From contig CAJKQX010000060.1 of the NCBI GenBank assembly GCA_905202125.1, positions 1 to 15,386 on the forward strand: a stretch of DNA of 15,386 bases, in the 5' to 3' direction. Under the pieces are notes generated by a model that did not search any database, had not been told where the DNA came from, and saw only the letters and a program-made list of their open reading frames with translations. Source of the stretch: an uncultured Prevotella sp. (GTDB lineage Bacteria; Bacteroidota; Bacteroidia; Bacteroidales; Bacteroidaceae). How positions within the stretch are numbered: position 1 is the first letter of the stretch; each line of letters starts with the position of its first letter. Below, piece by piece: positions 5,642 through 14,279 of the stretch. Made by a program: the position numbers and the translations under genes.

Positions 5642-6172
5642 TCACAACACCTCGTCCATCGGTATGTCGTTGGCATCCACCGGAATGTTTTCAAGTTTCT
5701 GAAAGTCAAAACACACACCTATCTTATATGTATGTGAAAGCGAAGGCAGAAATCTGTCGTAGTAGCCTTTGCCTCTTCCGAGCCGGTTGTTATGCGTATC
5801 AAAGGCCAAGCCGGGAATCACAGCCACATCGATATTTTCCAAATCTGTGTATCGCTCGCCCGAAGGTTCCTTGATATGAAAGGCCCCTTCCTTGAGATCT
5901 TGCGGTCCGGTGTATAGCCGGAGCTCCATCATTCCGTCGGATATTACGGCCGGCAGGACAATGGTCTTGCCCTTGTCGAGTAGCGTGTCGATGATATTGT
6001 GTGTACTCACTTCGTCGGGTAACGAATGGTAAATCAGTATGGTGCCGGCCGTCTGTATCTTGGGGTGAGCGAGCAGCCTCTCCATAATGCAACGCGACAG
6101 TTTATCGAGCTGTTCGCCTGAAAACTGTCGCTTGCGTTGTCTTATTATTTTTCTGATTTCGTCCTTGTTCAT
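5642..6172 (-). CDS. 5-formyltetrahydrofolate cyclo-ligase
   Basis: Encodes 176 residues. The enzyme (5,10-methenyl-THF synthetase) uses ATP to convert 5-formyl-THF into 5,10-methenyl-THF, returning this folate form to one-carbon metabolism in the cytosol. Visible landmarks are the N-terminal helix with KIIRQRKRQF, LIYHSLPDEVST (46-57), LPAV (73-76), the glycine-rich motif LGRGKGYYDR (131-140), which binds nucleotide and phosphate, and IGVCFDFQ (151-158). The ATG at 6172 is chosen because it starts the conserved domain and overlaps the stop of the S41 protease gene by one base (TGATG). It is the last gene of a four-gene operon. Confidence 0.96.
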   Translation of the reverse strand: MNKDEIRKIIRQRKRQFSGEQLDKLSRCIMERLLAHPKIQTAGTILIYHSLPDEVSTHNIIDTLLDKGKTIVLPAVISDGMMELRLYTGPQDLKEGAFHIKEPSGERYTDLENIDVAVIPGLAFDTHNNRLGRGKGYYDRFLPSLSHTYKIGVCFDFQKLENIPVDANDIPMDEVL

Positions 6173-7887
6173 CAGCAGATATAGTTCAATGTCTTCATCA
6201 TGCGACAATTGCTGTCGTACGACCCTATGTATGCCGTTTTTTGCTTTTTAGTATTCTCCTTTTTCACCGGCTTTTGTGGGAATGCCGCATTGTTCTTGAA
6301 CACCTTCATCGCCATGGCTATGGCCGGATCGTCAATATTGACGTATTCGTTCCATGCACCCTCGTCAAGCATGTTGTATATTATTCGGCTGTTGATGACT
6401 CGCTCGAGCAGCTTGTGCGATTTCTTTATGAGGATGTTGCGGCGTTTCAGTCCGTGCTTGTCGGCGTAAGCCACAAACTGGTCCACGGTCTTTTGGCTTA
6501 CAAGGTAATCGGACAGAGCCATCATCTCCTTAAAGTTGTTCAGTTTGAGCCGGTTGTCATCGGTGTAGCTGAACGCGAACTGCAGTATCATTCCGCTCAT
6601 CACGGCTTCCTTATAATATGATGTCATGTCTGTCGTATCTTCCGGCACGAATATGTCGGGTGTGATACCGCCTCCGCCGTAGACCACGCGTCCGATGCTT
6701 GTGTGGTAAGCCGGACCTGCATGCTTGATGCTGTCTTGCGAGAAGAACTCACCGTGTTGATAGCGTGTGAGGATGTCTTGTTCGTAGTTTTTGTCATCGC
6801 CGGTGGAGTAAGGCTTTTGTATGCATCGTCCCGAGGGTGTGTAGTAGCGGGCGATGGTCAGACGTATCATACTCTTGTCCGGGAACTCCATCTGTTGCTG
6901 TACCAGTCCTTTGCCAAACGAACGACGCCCGATGATTGTGGCTCTGTCGTTGTCCTGCATCGCTCCTGCGAATATCTCGGATGCCGATGCAGACCCCTCG
7001 TTTATCAGCACTATGAGCGGTATCTGCGGGTAACTGCCCCGTCCGTCCGAACTATACTCCTGACGTGGCGATTTGCGACCCTCTGTGTAAACGATGAGTC
7101 TGTTCTTGGGCAGGAACTCGTTTGCCATCTGTATGGCCGAGTTCATATAGCCTCCTGTATTGTCGCGCAGGTCGATGACAAGATTCTCCAGCCCGTCCTG
7201 CGACAGTTTGGCAAGAGATATGAGCAGCTCCGGATACGTGGTCTCTCCGAAATTCTTGATTCTGATATATCCAGTCTTTTCGTCGAGCATGTAGGTTGCG
7301 CTGATGCTCTTTTGAGGTATCTCTCCGCGTGTCACGGTGAATGTCTTGACATCCTTTTGTTTGTATCTTAACACTCCAATCTTGACTTTGGTGCCTTTGG
7401 GGCCCTTCAGTCTGTATTGCGCCTCCTGATTGGTCACTATCTTTCCCACAAACGGTTTGCCGTCTACGCTCACTATCTTGTCTCCGGCCAGAATTCCCGC
7501 TCTCTCGGCAGGACCGTTGCTTACCACGTTTTGTACCCTGATGGTGTCCTCGCGGATGGTGAACTCTATGCCGACACCGGAGAATGAGCCCTTGAGGTCA
7601 TCGTTTGCCGCCTGTACATCTTTTGCACTGATATACACCGAATGAGGGTCCAGCTCGGCCAGTATCAGAGGGATGGCCTGCTCGACAAGCGAATCCAGAT
7701 TGACCGGATCTACATATTGGTCGTTTATGATATGCAGAAGGTTGGTGAGCCGATTGCTGCCGGAGTTTATGATGTTGAGCCGGTTACCGGAGAAATGATT
7801 GGTATAGAAAGTTCCGATCATTATTCCGATAATCACGCACAATGCCATTATCAGCGGCATAAACCGATTCGACTTATTCATGTTCAT
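6172..7887 (-). CDS. S41 C-terminal processing peptidase with PDZ domain
   Basis: Encodes 571 residues (569 if the ATG at 7881 is used). The N-terminal helix at about 10-28 anchors it in the inner membrane with the enzyme in the periplasm. A PDZ domain follows (about 100-175, with GVGIEFT and PAERAGILAGDKIVSVDG), then the S41 protease core. The catalytic pair is predicted as Ser301 in NEGSASASEIFAGAMQD and Lys326 in SFGKGLVQ, with the family spacing of 25. A C-terminal helical extension (about 420-571) is usual for the longer Bacteroidota members. Such CtpA/Prc-like enzymes trim the C termini of periplasmic or envelope proteins. Its start overlaps the end of the deaminase gene, and its stop overlaps the cyclo-ligase start. 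Confidence 0.96.
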   Translation of the reverse strand: MNMNKSNRFMPLIMALCVIIGIMIGTFYTNHFSGNRLNIINSGSNRLTNLLHIINDQYVDPVNLDSLVEQAIPLILAELDPHSVYISAKDVQAANDDLKGSFSGVGIEFTIREDTIRVQNVVSNGPAERAGILAGDKIVSVDGKPFVGKIVTNQEAQYRLKGPKGTKVKIGVLRYKQKDVKTFTVTRGEIPQKSISATYMLDEKTGYIRIKNFGETTYPELLISLAKLSQDGLENLVIDLRDNTGGYMNSAIQMANEFLPKNRLIVYTEGRKSPRQEYSSDGRGSYPQIPLIVLINEGSASASEIFAGAMQDNDRATIIGRRSFGKGLVQQQMEFPDKSMIRLTIARYYTPSGRCIQKPYSTGDDKNYEQDILTRYQHGEFFSQDSIKHAGPAYHTSIGRVVYGGGGITPDIFVPEDTTDMTSYYKEAVMSGMILQFAFSYTDDNRLKLNNFKEMMALSDYLVSQKTVDQFVAYADKHGLKRRNILIKKSHKLLERVINSRIIYNMLDEGAWNEYVNIDDPAIAMAMKVFKNNAAFPQKPVKKENTKKQKTAYIGSYDSNCRMMKTLNYIC

Positions 7888-8320
7888 TATTGTCAGGATT
7901 TAAATATGTAACTTCAATATTTGCTTTTTTCAATAAGTTGATGCCATCCTCCAAACGATATTTCTCGCCGTAAACCACTCGTTTGATTCCCGCTTGGATT
8001 ATCAACTTGGAGCATTCTATACATGGCGCGGCCGTCACATAGAGTGTTGCGCCATCACTGTTGTTGCTGCTACGTGCCAGTTTGGTGATGGCGTTGGCCT
8101 CGGCATGCAACACGTAGGGCTTGGTCAGATTGTTCTCGTCTTCGCATTGGTTCTCAAATCCGCTTGGCGTACCATTATATCCGTCGCTGATTATCATTTT
8201 GTCTTTCACCACGAGTGCGCCCACCTGTCGTCGTTGACAGTAGCTGTTCTCCGCCCATATTTTTGCCATGCGCAGATATCTCAGGTCCAGTTTTGTCTGT
8301 TTATTGTCTGTTGATTCCAT
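7874..8320 (-). CDS. dCMP deaminase-family protein (ComEB-like)
   Basis: Encodes 148 residues. Zinc-dependent deaminase motifs are intact: HAEAN with His72 and Glu74, and PCIEC with Cys100 and Cys103. DGYNGTPSGF (46-55) is a dCMP deaminase signature. The likely reaction is dCMP to dUMP, supplying dTMP synthesis in the cytosol. The neighbouring folate gene fits this pathway loosely, since thymidylate synthase needs methylene-THF. The gene overlaps the end of the M3 peptidase gene by 20 nt and its own end overlaps the S41 gene start by 8 or 14 nt. Other cytidine-deaminase-like activities cannot be excluded. Confidence 0.94.
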   Translation of the reverse strand: MESTDNKQTKLDLRYLRMAKIWAENSYCQRRQVGALVVKDKMIISDGYNGTPSGFENQCEDENNLTKPYVLHAEANAITKLARSSNNSDGATLYVTAAPCIECSKLIIQAGIKRVVYGEKYRLEDGINLLKKANIEVTYLNPDNNEHE

Positions 8321-10391
8321 TGCTCTTTATGCCGTTTCGTTCTAATAAAGCATCTATCGTGGGTTCCTGACCTCTGAATCGTTTGTACAGAGTCATCGGA
8401 TGTTCGGTTCCGCCTTTTGACAGTATGCAGTCTCTGAATTGTTGTGCCGTGGCCTGATCGAATATCCCGTTTTTCTTGAAAAGGCTGAAAGCATCTGCGT
8501 CCAACACCTCGGCCCACTTGTAACTGTAATATCCTGCAGCATATCCTCCGGCCATGATATGTGAGAATTGGGTAGTCATGCACGTGTCGGGTAATTGTTT
8601 TGTGACGATGGCTTTTTCCCATGCTTTCTTCTCAAAGGATATTATATCTTCATTGAATTCATCCTTGCATGTGTAATAAGCCATATCGAGCAGTCCGAAA
8701 CTCACCTGACGCATACATCCGTAAGCGGCCATGAAATTCTTGCTCCGAATTATTCTCTCTATCAGTTCGTCCGGTATCGGTTCGCCTGTCTGGTAGTGGA
8801 AGGCGAATGTCCGGAGGAAATCCTTTTCTATGGCGAAATTTTCCATGAACTGTGACGGTAGTTCCACAAAGTCCCACCACACGTTGGTGCCGCTCAGACT
8901 CTCAAAACGTGTGTTGGCAAACATGCCGTGCAGCGAGTGTCCGAACTCATGAAGGAATGTCTCAACCTCACCGAGTGTGAGCAGAGCCGGTTTCTCTTTT
9001 GTAGGTTTGGTGAAATTCATGACTATGCTGACATGCGGTCTCACGTTCACGCCCTTTCTGTCTATCCATTGTCCCTGGAATTCGGTCATCCATGCTCCGC
9101 TTTGTTTTCCTTTGCGCGGGAAGAAATCGGCGTAGAACACAGCGAGGAATGATCCGTCCTTGTCGTACACCTCATAGGCTTTTACATCCTTGTGATACAC
9201 AGGTATTTCCGTGTTTTCCTTGAATGTGATGCCATATAATCGTGTGGCCAGTCCGAACACACCTTTTATCACATTGGATAGTTCCAGGTATGGTCTGAGC
9301 ATTTCCGAGTCGAGGTTATATCTCTCCATCTGTAGCTTGTGTGAATAGAATGAGAAATCCCATGGCTCGAGTTCGAAATCGTCTCCTTCGATTTTTCTGG
9401 CCATGTCTTCTATTTCCTTCACCTCCTTGATGGCGTATGGCTTGTAAGCCTCGGTCAGATTGTCCAGCAGTTGGTACACGTTTTGTATATTGGCGGCCAT
9501 TCTGTGTTTCAGCACATAGTCTGCGTAGGTGTCATAACCGAGCAGTTGCGCAATCTCTCTTCGTATGTTGATGATTCTCCGGCATATTGCGATGTTGTTT
9601 TCATTATTGTCGTGTATGCCGACGGTATTTTTCTCCATGTACATCCGCCGGCGGAGTTCGCGCTGTGTGGAATATTTCATGAACGGTGCATACGAGGGGA
9701 AATCGAGGGTGAATATCCATCCATCCTTCTCTTGTTCGTTGGCAGTGTGTGCCGCCGCATCTTTGGCTGTATCGGGCAGTCCGTCGAGTTGTTGCTCATC
9801 AGTGATGTGCAGGGTGAAAGCCTTGTTTTCTTTCAGCATGTTCTGCGAGAACTGCAGTGACAGCAGACCGGCCTCCTCCGTGAGATTTCTCAGTTCTTCC
9901 TTGCCCTCATCGTCGAGCAGTGCGCCGCTCCTGACAAAGCTGTCATAGCAGTTGTCCAGAAGCATTTGCTCTTCCGGAGAGAGCTCTCTGTGATTGTCGT
10001 GCACGTATTTTATACGTTCGAAGAGTTGTCTGTTGAGCCTCACGTCGTTTGCATGTTTGGTGAGGATAGGGCTCATTTTCTGGGCGAGAGCGTCGAGCTC
10101 GTCGTTGGTTTCGGCACTCAGCATGCACGAGAACACGTTTGACACCCTTCCGAGCAAGTCGTAATAATGTTCGCCGTTCTCGTTGTCCACACGAATGATG
10201 GTATTCTCGAATGTCGGCGTTTCCTTGTCGTTTATTATCTTGTTGATTTCCTCGTCGTCGCGCCGTATGCCTTCCATGAAAGCCTCTTCGTAGTCGGACA
10301 GTTCTATTTTATCAAATGGTACGGTGTCGTGAGGGGTATTATATGGTTCGAAAAAGGGATTTTTCCGGATGTTGTCCACGTTGTCACACAT
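8301..10391 (-). CDS. dcp: M3 family metallopeptidase, Dcp-type peptidyl-dipeptidase
   Basis: Encodes 696 residues, close to E. coli Dcp. The zinc site HEFGH is at 481-485 with the third ligand predicted at Glu510 (WDFVELPSQF), 25 residues on, as in neurolysin and Dcp. Other Dcp-like stretches are the N-terminal NPFF..YNTPHDTVPF, WDFSFYSHKLQ, IPVYHKDVKAYEV, SGAWM, and LSGTNVWWDFVELP. It removes C-terminal dipeptides from short peptides. It has no signal peptide, so it is probably cytosolic. It is the first gene of the four-gene operon and has a -7 box about 40 nt upstream. M3 members differ in specificity, so the exact activity is inferred. Confidence 0.95.
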   Translation of the reverse strand: MCDNVDNIRKNPFFEPYNTPHDTVPFDKIELSDYEEAFMEGIRRDDEEINKIINDKETPTFENTIIRVDNENGEHYYDLLGRVSNVFSCMLSAETNDELDALAQKMSPILTKHANDVRLNRQLFERIKYVHDNHRELSPEEQMLLDNCYDSFVRSGALLDDEGKEELRNLTEEAGLLSLQFSQNMLKENKAFTLHITDEQQLDGLPDTAKDAAAHTANEQEKDGWIFTLDFPSYAPFMKYSTQRELRRRMYMEKNTVGIHDNNENNIAICRRIINIRREIAQLLGYDTYADYVLKHRMAANIQNVYQLLDNLTEAYKPYAIKEVKEIEDMARKIEGDDFELEPWDFSFYSHKLQMERYNLDSEMLRPYLELSNVIKGVFGLATRLYGITFKENTEIPVYHKDVKAYEVYDKDGSFLAVFYADFFPRKGKQSGAWMTEFQGQWIDRKGVNVRPHVSIVMNFTKPTKEKPALLTLGEVETFLHEFGHSLHGMFANTRFESLSGTNVWWDFVELPSQFMENFAIEKDFLRTFAFHYQTGEPIPDELIERIIRSKNFMAAYGCMRQVSFGLLDMAYYTCKDEFNEDIISFEKKAWEKAIVTKQLPDTCMTTQFSHIMAGGYAAGYYSYKWAEVLDADAFSLFKKNGIFDQATAQQFRDCILSKGGTEHPMTLYKRFRGQEPTIDALLERNGIKSNGINRQ

Positions 10392-10430
10392 AATATTGAT
10401 ATTTAATTTTTCTTATCTAATATATTTATG

Positions 10431-10438
10431 CAAAAATA
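10431..10438 (-). promoter_or_regulatory. -7 promoter box for the dcp operon
   Basis: Read on the minus strand, TATTTTTG matches TAnnTTTG and is followed by CAT. It lies about 40 nt before the start at 10391, in the 90-nt gap after the crp-like gene. No exact -33 TTTG is seen. Confidence 0.55.
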
Positions 10439-10481
10439 GTAAAATTCTCACACACGATTTTATCGTCGTATTTTTTTTAAC

Positions 10482-11162
10482 TTACATTATTAATCTCTCG
10501 AATGCCGGTATAAAGATGTATTCTCGTTTGAGTGTGATGAGACCTTCTTCCTGCATTTTGTTCAATTCTTGTGATATGCTCAACCGATTATCATTCAGTT
10601 CGTTCGCAAGTTTTGTCATTTTGGTGCGGATCACCTTGAGCCCTGCCGGTCTTTCGCAGTGTATTTCCAAAAATCTGGTGATACGTTGCCTCAGGTTGTC
10701 CGGTGTATGTCTCCATTGCCGGCGGGCGTTCTTTTGTGCTTGTGTGGATATGATGTTGAGCAGGTTGAGTCTGAATATCATGAATCTGTCCGACAGATTT
10801 ATGATCTCGTTTTTGTCGAGAGTCATGAGGTTGCAGTCGCCCTTTGCTGTATATGATTTGGTGTAACGCTGCGTCAGTCCGAAGATGCGTTCGGGTTGCA
10901 TCACGTATGGAGCCCGCAACTCTTCGTAGAGGGTTAAACCTTTGTCGTCGGTAGATGTCTCCGTCATGAGTATGCCGTTGGTCATGAACCTCAGCCTGTC
11001 GCAGACATCACCTTCTTTCACTATCGTCTCATTGTCCTTGTATTTGAAGAAATCGAATTTAGTGTGACTGATCATCTGTTCGAGTTCACCCTTGCTCATA
11101 CCTTGAAACAATGGCTGTTCCAAAAGTTTGGCATATATGTTCAATTCTCTTGTTTTCTTCAT
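10482..11162 (-). CDS. Crp/Fnr family transcriptional regulator
   Basis: Encodes 226 residues. The N-terminal part (about 14-125) has the beta-roll cyclic-nucleotide-binding fold pattern, with LLEQPLFQGMSKGELEQMI and a KEGD turn (49-52). A long dimerisation helix follows (about 125-150). The C terminus is a winged helix (about 155-226), with TKLANELNDNRLSISQELNK as the helix-turn-helix and EEGLITLKREYIFIP as the wing. There is no Cys cluster like that of Fnr, so an oxygen-sensing Fe-S cluster is unlikely, and the ligand is unknown. The ATG at 11162 overlaps the apbE stop by 4 nt (ATGA), so it is coupled to apbE and probably the last gene of the six-gene operon. It may regulate that operon, but no site has been shown. 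Confidence 0.93.
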   Translation of the reverse strand: MKKTRELNIYAKLLEQPLFQGMSKGELEQMISHTKFDFFKYKDNETIVKEGDVCDRLRFMTNGILMTETSTDDKGLTLYEELRAPYVMQPERIFGLTQRYTKSYTAKGDCNLMTLDKNEIINLSDRFMIFRLNLLNIISTQAQKNARRQWRHTPDNLRQRITRFLEIHCERPAGLKVIRTKMTKLANELNDNRLSISQELNKMQEEGLITLKREYIFIPAFERLIM

Positions 11163-12184
11163 TTTGCTATAATACCTTTCATTGACGGCGAGTACCATAT
11201 CTTTGTCTTTCCCGTATGGTCCGAGTAGATGAAATAAGCCATCAGCTCCGGGTTTTCATTTAGTATTTTCTTGGCCTTTTCCATACCTGTGACCATGAAT
11301 GCCGTAGCGAAGGCATCGGCCGTGGCGCATTGTTTGGCGAGAACGGTGGCCGAGAGCAGGTTGTGTTCCACCGGATATCCTGTGTGAGGATCTATGGTGT
11401 GAGCATATTTCTTACCGTTTTTGTAGTAGAAATTACGATAATTGCCGCTCGTGGCCATTGCCATGTCCTTCACGTTGAGTATGGTCTGTAGTTCCTTGTT
11501 TGTGTTGAGCGAGTCGTCAGTCGGCGTCATCACACCTATCTTCCAACTCTCCTTTTTTGAGTTCACACCGCTTGTCACTACCTCGCCTCCTATTTCCACC
11601 ATGAAATTCTTCACTCCTTGCTTCTTCAGATAGTCGGCCACGACGTCACATCCGTATCCTTTGGCTATCGCGCTGCAATCGAGCATTATGCCGGGTGAGG
11701 TCTTGACTATGGTGCGTTTGCCCAGTTTCTCGCTCATGCATATTTTCTTGTATCCTATGATATTGATGAGGCTGTCCACATCGTCGGGCGTAGGCATCCG
11801 GCCTTTCTTGAATCCGAATCCCCAGGCATTCACCAAAGGGGCTACTGTGATGTCGAAAGCGCCGCCGGTCTTGTCCGACACCTGCATCGCGAGGTCGAAT
11901 ACCCGGGCGAACATTTTGTCCGGTGTCGACAACTCGTTGCGGTTGATGCGCGATATGGTTGAGTTGGGGTTGAACATCGAGAGCGATGAGTCAACATCCG
12001 CCAGTTGTGCCACGATGTCCGTGCCCAGGTCACGGTCGTGCTGGTATGTGATGTTGTATATTGTGCCGAATATTACCCCCGTGTTGTGTTGATAAGGCGT
12101 GTCGTAGTGTTTTTTGATGATAAACACGGCGCAAACAATCAGCAGGAGCAATTGCCAGAAAATATGTTTCTTTGATTTTATCAT
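11159..12184 (-). CDS. apbE: FAD:protein FMN transferase (ApbE)
   Basis: Encodes 341 residues. ApbE cleaves FAD and attaches FMN covalently to a threonine of target flavoproteins, such as Rnf/Nqr subunits, outside the cytoplasmic membrane. An N-terminal hydrophobic segment (about 9-24) is a membrane anchor or uncleaved signal. There is a Cys at 18, but its context (LIVC) is a poor lipobox. Family motifs present: TGGAFDITVAPLVNAWGFG (106-124), DCSAIAKGYGCD (169-180), VEIGGEV (196-202), HTIDPHTGYPV (262-272) and CATADAFATAF (286-296), which holds metal-binding residues. It starts 3 nt after the DUF6048 gene and overlaps the crp-like gene. No FMN-acceptor protein is encoded in the window. Confidence 0.96.
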   Translation of the reverse strand: MIKSKKHIFWQLLLLIVCAVFIIKKHYDTPYQHNTGVIFGTIYNITYQHDRDLGTDIVAQLADVDSSLSMFNPNSTISRINRNELSTPDKMFARVFDLAMQVSDKTGGAFDITVAPLVNAWGFGFKKGRMPTPDDVDSLINIIGYKKICMSEKLGKRTIVKTSPGIMLDCSAIAKGYGCDVVADYLKKQGVKNFMVEIGGEVVTSGVNSKKESWKIGVMTPTDDSLNTNKELQTILNVKDMAMATSGNYRNFYYKNGKKYAHTIDPHTGYPVEHNLLSATVLAKQCATADAFATAFMVTGMEKAKKILNENPELMAYFIYSDHTGKTKIWYSPSMKGIIAK

Positions 12185-12187
12185 GTC

Positions 12188-12883
12188 TTATATCTCGAAT
12201 ATCACATTGAAAGTGCCACCCAGTCTGGATCCGCCCTGTTTGCCATATCCCGGCACATACCATGTGTTGCCGATGTCACCGTCGTCGTGTATGAGCCGTC
12301 GTTTGTATCTCAGGCTCCATCCCAGTCGGACCGGCCCCCATATCTTGGCGTCCACTCCGAATACAGCCTCCACCCAGTGATAGCTGCCTTTCACGTCACG
12401 GGCGCCGTATTCGGCTTCGTCTCCCCATACGGGATCATCTATGGGAGGGGCCGTCACGTCAAATTTGTAAGATGTGAAGGCGTATCTGAAACCGGCGTAT
12501 GTGCGATAGATGCCGTGCTTGTTTTTCATCATATTGAAATCCACGCCTATCCTGCCGTACGGTGCGCTTGTCGTGTATTTGATTTTCGTGATGTCGTCTT
12601 CGGCATCGGCCTTGCCCAATCCTACCTCGATCACGGGGAAATACTTGTCCCGTAGATTCAGGCGCAGGGCCGCCTCGTATTGTCCGTAGTCGCTCATGAT
12701 CATCTGGCCCAGTCCCACGAGGTCGCCCGATATGGCCACGCCCCGAAACAGTGCCACCGAGTCCTGAGTCTCGACTTGAGCCTTCTTCTTGCCGTCTCGT
12801 GCCCCGGATGAGGCTGCAACGCAAAACAAGAGACTAACGATCGTTGTTCTTAAAATATATGTTGATATTTGCTTTTGCGGCAT
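12188..12883 (-). CDS. DUF6048-type envelope protein
   Basis: Encodes 231 residues. An N-terminal signal peptide (hydrophobic ILRTTIVSLLFCVAASSGA, cleavage about residue 28) is followed by a beta-rich sequence with alternating strands and aromatic residues, for example YGQYEAALRLNLRDKYFPV, YAGFRYAFTSYKFDV and VRLGWSLRYKRRL, ending in phenylalanine and isoleucine-rich GGTFNVIFEI. This suggests a small outer-membrane beta-barrel-like protein. It resembles the DUF6048 family, which I recall lying next to DUF6452 in Bacteroidales. The name is from memory and the function is unknown. The start at 12883 overlaps the end of the DUF6452 gene by 50 nt, an unusually long overlap, and there is no later ATG that would keep the signal peptide. 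Confidence 0.85.
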   Translation of the reverse strand: MPQKQISTYILRTTIVSLLFCVAASSGARDGKKKAQVETQDSVALFRGVAISGDLVGLGQMIMSDYGQYEAALRLNLRDKYFPVIEVGLGKADAEDDITKIKYTTSAPYGRIGVDFNMMKNKHGIYRTYAGFRYAFTSYKFDVTAPPIDDPVWGDEAEYGARDVKGSYHWVEAVFGVDAKIWGPVRLGWSLRYKRRLIHDDGDIGNTWYVPGYGKQGGSRLGGTFNVIFEI

Positions 12884-13319
12884 GGTAGGTCACTTTGTTG
12901 TTGTTTATCTTTATCGAATCGATGGCGTATGTGGTGTGTTCCACGTCTGTGATGTCGTGGAAAAACACGGGGCTGCAGTCTATCGACTCAAAGTGGGGCA
13001 TATCTTTTTTGGATACCTGTATTGTGTCGGTCGTGGTCTGTCCGTCCTCTCTTACTATTGTGAAATAGAATGTGTCTTTGGGCCGGGAGTAGCTCATGGG
13101 CAGCGATATGCTGTCTGTCTGCGCCACCATGTTTATCAGTACCGAGTCGTTGCCCTCGGCCTCGGTCAGCGGGGTGGATACCGTGAGCGTGGCCTGGCTC
13201 GATGTGACATCGCCTATCAGTCTGTACGAGGCATTCACCCTGTTGTTCAGCGGACAGTCTATCGACGAGCAGCCGCAGAGTAGGGCCGTGACGACGATGG
13301 ATGTTATTATTTTTCGCAT
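12834..13319 (-). CDS. DUF6452-type lipoprotein
   Basis: Encodes 161 residues. The frame extends further upstream, but the ATG at 13319 is chosen because it gives a signal peptide with lipobox LCGC (residues 14-17, lipidated Cys17). The mature sequence starts SSIDCPLNN and contains two further stretches recalled from DUF6452: NDSVLIN and SLPMSYSRPKDTFYF. It also has DTIQVSKKDMPHFESIDCSP and ends in a beta-strand segment. Two mature cysteines (in IDCPL and IDCSP) could form a disulfide. Function is unknown. It overlaps the glycosyltransferase gene by 13 nt upstream and the DUF6048 gene by 50 nt downstream, which suggests the three are made together. Confidence 0.87.
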   Translation of the reverse strand: MRKIITSIVVTALLCGCSSIDCPLNNRVNASYRLIGDVTSSQATLTVSTPLTEAEGNDSVLINMVAQTDSISLPMSYSRPKDTFYFTIVREDGQTTTDTIQVSKKDMPHFESIDCSPVFFHDITDVEHTTYAIDSIKINNNKVTYHAAKANINIYFKNNDR

Positions 13320-14269
13320 TTTAGCTTTTTTTCTATCTGATAGTCGTTGCGTGTTTGCGAACTGCGGCTCACGAGGTCGCCTATGAATCCGGCCAGAAAC
13401 AGTTGGGTGCCTATCATCATCATTGTGAGAGATATGTAGAAATATGGCGAGTCGGTGACAAGGCGTTGCGGTATGCCGTTGGACAGACACCACAGTTTTT
13501 CCGCGCCGATGATCGTGGCCGATACGAGTCCGATGAGAAACATCAGTGTGCCCAAAAAACCGAATACGTGCATCGGTTTCTTGCCGAAATTGGTGAGAAA
13601 CCATAATGTGATGAGGTCCAGATATCCGTTGAAGAAGCGGTTGAGGCCGAATTTGGTCTTGCCGTATTTACGTGCTCTGTGGTGTACCACCTTTTCGCCT
13701 ATCTTGTCAAAGCCGGCGTTCTTGGCCAGATATGGTATGTACCTGTGCATCTCGCCGTACACCTCAATATTTTTCACCACGTCCCGGCGGTATGCTTTGA
13801 GACCGCAGTTGAAATCGTGCAGATTTTTGATGCCGCTTATGCGTCGCGCCGTGGCGTTGAAGAGCTTTGTGGGTATGGTCTTGGTCAGTGGGTCGTAGCG
13901 TTTTTTCTTGTAGCCCGACACCAGGTCGTAGCCGTCCTGTTTTATCATGCGATAGAGCTCGGGTATCTCGTCGGGCGAGTCCTGCATGTCGGCATCCATC
14001 GTGATGACCACATCGCCCTGCGCCTCCTTGAATCCGCAATACAGAGCCGGACTTTTGCCGTAGTTGCGGCGGAATTTAATGCCTTTTACGTGGTCCGACC
14101 CCCGACTGAGGGTCTCTATGGTCTGCCATGAACCGTCGGTGGAACCGTCGTTGACAAATATCACTTCGTATGTGAATTCGTTTGCGCTCATCACGCGCTC
14201 AATCCATTGATAGAGCTCGGGCAGCGACTCTTCTTCGTTATATAGGGGGATTACAACTGAGATGTCCAT
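13307..14269 (-). CDS. GT2 family glycosyltransferase, DPM1/GtrB-like
   Basis: Encodes 320 residues from MDISVVIPLYNEEESLPEL. An in-frame ATG at 14344 exists but would add 25 residues without family character. The N-terminal GT-A domain (about 3-165) has VNDGSTDGSW (39-48) and the metal-binding DADMQD (92-97). The C terminus has two transmembrane helices (about 233-256 and 276-299). This is the layout of polyprenyl-phosphate glycosyltransferases (GtrB, ArnC, dolichol-phosphate mannose synthase type), which move a sugar from a nucleotide donor to a lipid carrier at the inner membrane. The sugar and acceptor cannot be read from sequence. It starts 10 nt after the DUF4199 gene. Confidence 0.95.
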   Translation of the reverse strand: MDISVVIPLYNEEESLPELYQWIERVMSANEFTYEVIFVNDGSTDGSWQTIETLSRGSDHVKGIKFRRNYGKSPALYCGFKEAQGDVVITMDADMQDSPDEIPELYRMIKQDGYDLVSGYKKKRYDPLTKTIPTKLFNATARRISGIKNLHDFNCGLKAYRRDVVKNIEVYGEMHRYIPYLAKNAGFDKIGEKVVHHRARKYGKTKFGLNRFFNGYLDLITLWFLTNFGKKPMHVFGFLGTLMFLIGLVSATIIGAEKLWCLSNGIPQRLVTDSPYFYISLTMMMIGTQLFLAGFIGDLVSRSSQTRNDYQIEKKLKCEK

Positions 14270-14279
14270 TTTATTCAAT

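Noticed and set aside
6703..7371. Plus-strand 222-residue frame opposite the S41 gene
   Set aside because: It is antisense to a clear protease with intact motifs. Its composition (Leu, Val, Arg, Cys) is typical of an antisense shadow.
11159..12184. ApbE as a lipoprotein
   Set aside because: Cys18 is preceded by valine (LIVC), not Gly, Ala or Ser, and hydrophobic residues follow. A membrane anchor fits better.
13320..13604. Upstream extension of the DUF6452 lipoprotein frame
   Set aside because: The extension lies wholly inside the glycosyltransferase gene and would bury the signal peptide and lipobox. The ATG at 13319 explains the protein fully.
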